A stretch of DNA of 5,276 nucleotides, from contig JAJZSS010000163.1 of the NCBI GenBank assembly GCA_021849525.1, positions 1 to 5,276 of the forward strand. The letters are read 5' to 3'. Below the pieces are notes generated by a model. The model searched no databases and was not told the DNA's origin. It saw only the letters and a list, made by a program, of their open reading frames with translations. Of the stretch, positions 4,740-5,276 are shown one piece after another (the first letter of the stretch is position 1; the number at the start of each line of letters is the position of its first letter). The DNA is from Chloroflexota bacterium (GTDB taxonomy: Bacteria; Chloroflexota; Anaerolineae; Anaerolineales; UBA4823). Position numbers and translations under genes: made by a program.

Positions 4740-5276
4740 ATGTGTTCTGGGACTTATCTTGTTCCCGCGGCAGAAATCCGCCGCACGCTGACCATTGTCA
4801 ATTCGCGGTTCATCGCCAGCCTGGCGCCCGTATTTACTGTTGAAGAAGCCAGGGATTTTATTGCCCGCGTCCGGGTGGAGTACCAGGATGCAACCCACAA
4901 TGTTCCCGTATATCTGGTGGGTGGCGGCGATAGCGTGATCGCCCACTGCAGCGACGATGGAGAGCCATCCGGTACGGCTGGAAAACCCGCTCTGGCAGTG
5001 CTGAAAGGCAGTGGATTGGGGGATGTCGCTGTAGTGATCACTCGCTATTTTGGAGGCACCAAACTGGGAACCGGTGGACTGGTGCGTGCTTACCAGGATG
5101 CAATGCGCCAGGTGGTAAGCGAGGTGCCGCGCGCTGAAAAGTGTCGTGTGCACCTGCTCCTGCTCGAGGCACCCTATTCAATGTTAGAACGTCTACGGCG
5201 GTTAACCGCTCAGCAGCATGGGACCATTCTCCAGGAGGATTTTGGCGAGCAGGTGACACTGACCATGCAGAGATCG
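4740..5276 (+). CDS. yigZ: YigZ/IMPACT (UPF0029) family protein, C-terminus cut by edge
   Basis: The frame from the ATG at 4740 stays open to the right edge and gives 179 residues of a family usually about 200-215 long. The N-terminal IMPACT domain is unmistakable: SRFIASLAPV (22-31), DATHNVPVY (50-58), DDGEPSGTAGKPAL (72-85), and VVITRYFGGTKLGTGGLVRAY (98-118). The second domain, typical of bacterial YigZ (DUF1949-like), begins around residue 135 with CRVHLLLLEAPYSMLERLRR and is truncated. In eukaryotes IMPACT modulates the Gcn2 stress pathway; bacterial YigZ has no settled role, though the fold suggests nucleic-acid or ribosome-related binding. The commonly seen Cys after DATHN is Val here. 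Coupling to the PaaG-like gene indicates shared expression, not shared function. Confidence 0.95.
   Translation, partial: MCSGTYLVPAAEIRRTLTIVNSRFIASLAPVFTVEEARDFIARVRVEYQDATHNVPVYLVGGGDSVIAHCSDDGEPSGTAGKPALAVLKGSGLGDVAVVITRYFGGTKLGTGGLVRAYQDAMRQVVSEVPRAEKCRVHLLLLEAPYSMLERLRRLTAQQHGTILQEDFGEQVTLTMQRS

Noticed and set aside
4587..5259. Long minus-strand open frames opposite the crotonase and YigZ genes
   Set aside because: The plus strand here encodes clear PaaG-like and IMPACT motifs in continuous frames, so the minus frames are shadows.

Overview
The window looks like ordinary chromosomal DNA from a bacterium of moderate GC content. The gene set (crotonase-family enzymes, an EthD-like protein, a membrane-anchored M23 peptidase, a YigZ/IMPACT protein and an acidic-tailed hypothetical protein) resembles Chloroflexota, perhaps Anaerolineae. 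That placement is an impression from protein style and not a result of any search. I see no phage, transposon, CRISPR, tRNA or rRNA.

Layout. Two gene groups diverge from a short regulatory gap at about 3252-3401. To the left, five minus-strand genes run head to tail with gaps of 39, 48, 79 and 33 bases, in this transcription order: an EthD-family protein (3251 to 2871), an M23 LytM-type peptidase (2831 to 2106), a short-chain dehydrogenase/reductase (SDR) homologue with a degraded active site (2057 to 1341), a canonical enoyl-CoA hydratase (1261 to 485), and a pentapeptide-repeat protein that leaves the window at base 1. I see no convincing terminator inside this run, so it is probably one transcription unit. 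A good sigma-70-type promoter lies in front of the EthD gene, and an isolated -10-like box before the hydratase may be an internal promoter.

To the right, on the plus strand, a single-gene unit (3402-3791) encodes an unrecognised 129-residue protein with an acidic tail. A very clear Rho-independent terminator closes it. After a new promoter-like box come a PaaG-like crotonase (3947-4729) and, 10 bases later, a YigZ/IMPACT-family protein that runs off the right edge. The ribosome-binding site of the YigZ gene overlaps the stop codon of the crotonase gene, so the two are probably translationally coupled.

How the genes may work together. The two crotonase homologues, and possibly the SDR and EthD-like proteins, point to acyl-CoA (fatty-acid or aromatic-acid) metabolism. 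No thiolase, acyl-CoA ligase or acyl-CoA dehydrogenase is present to fix a pathway. The peptidase and pentapeptide-repeat genes have no obvious link to that chemistry. The most notable point is the SDR homologue: it keeps the fold signature but lacks the catalytic Tyr and Ser. I do not see a clear-cut undescribed system here.
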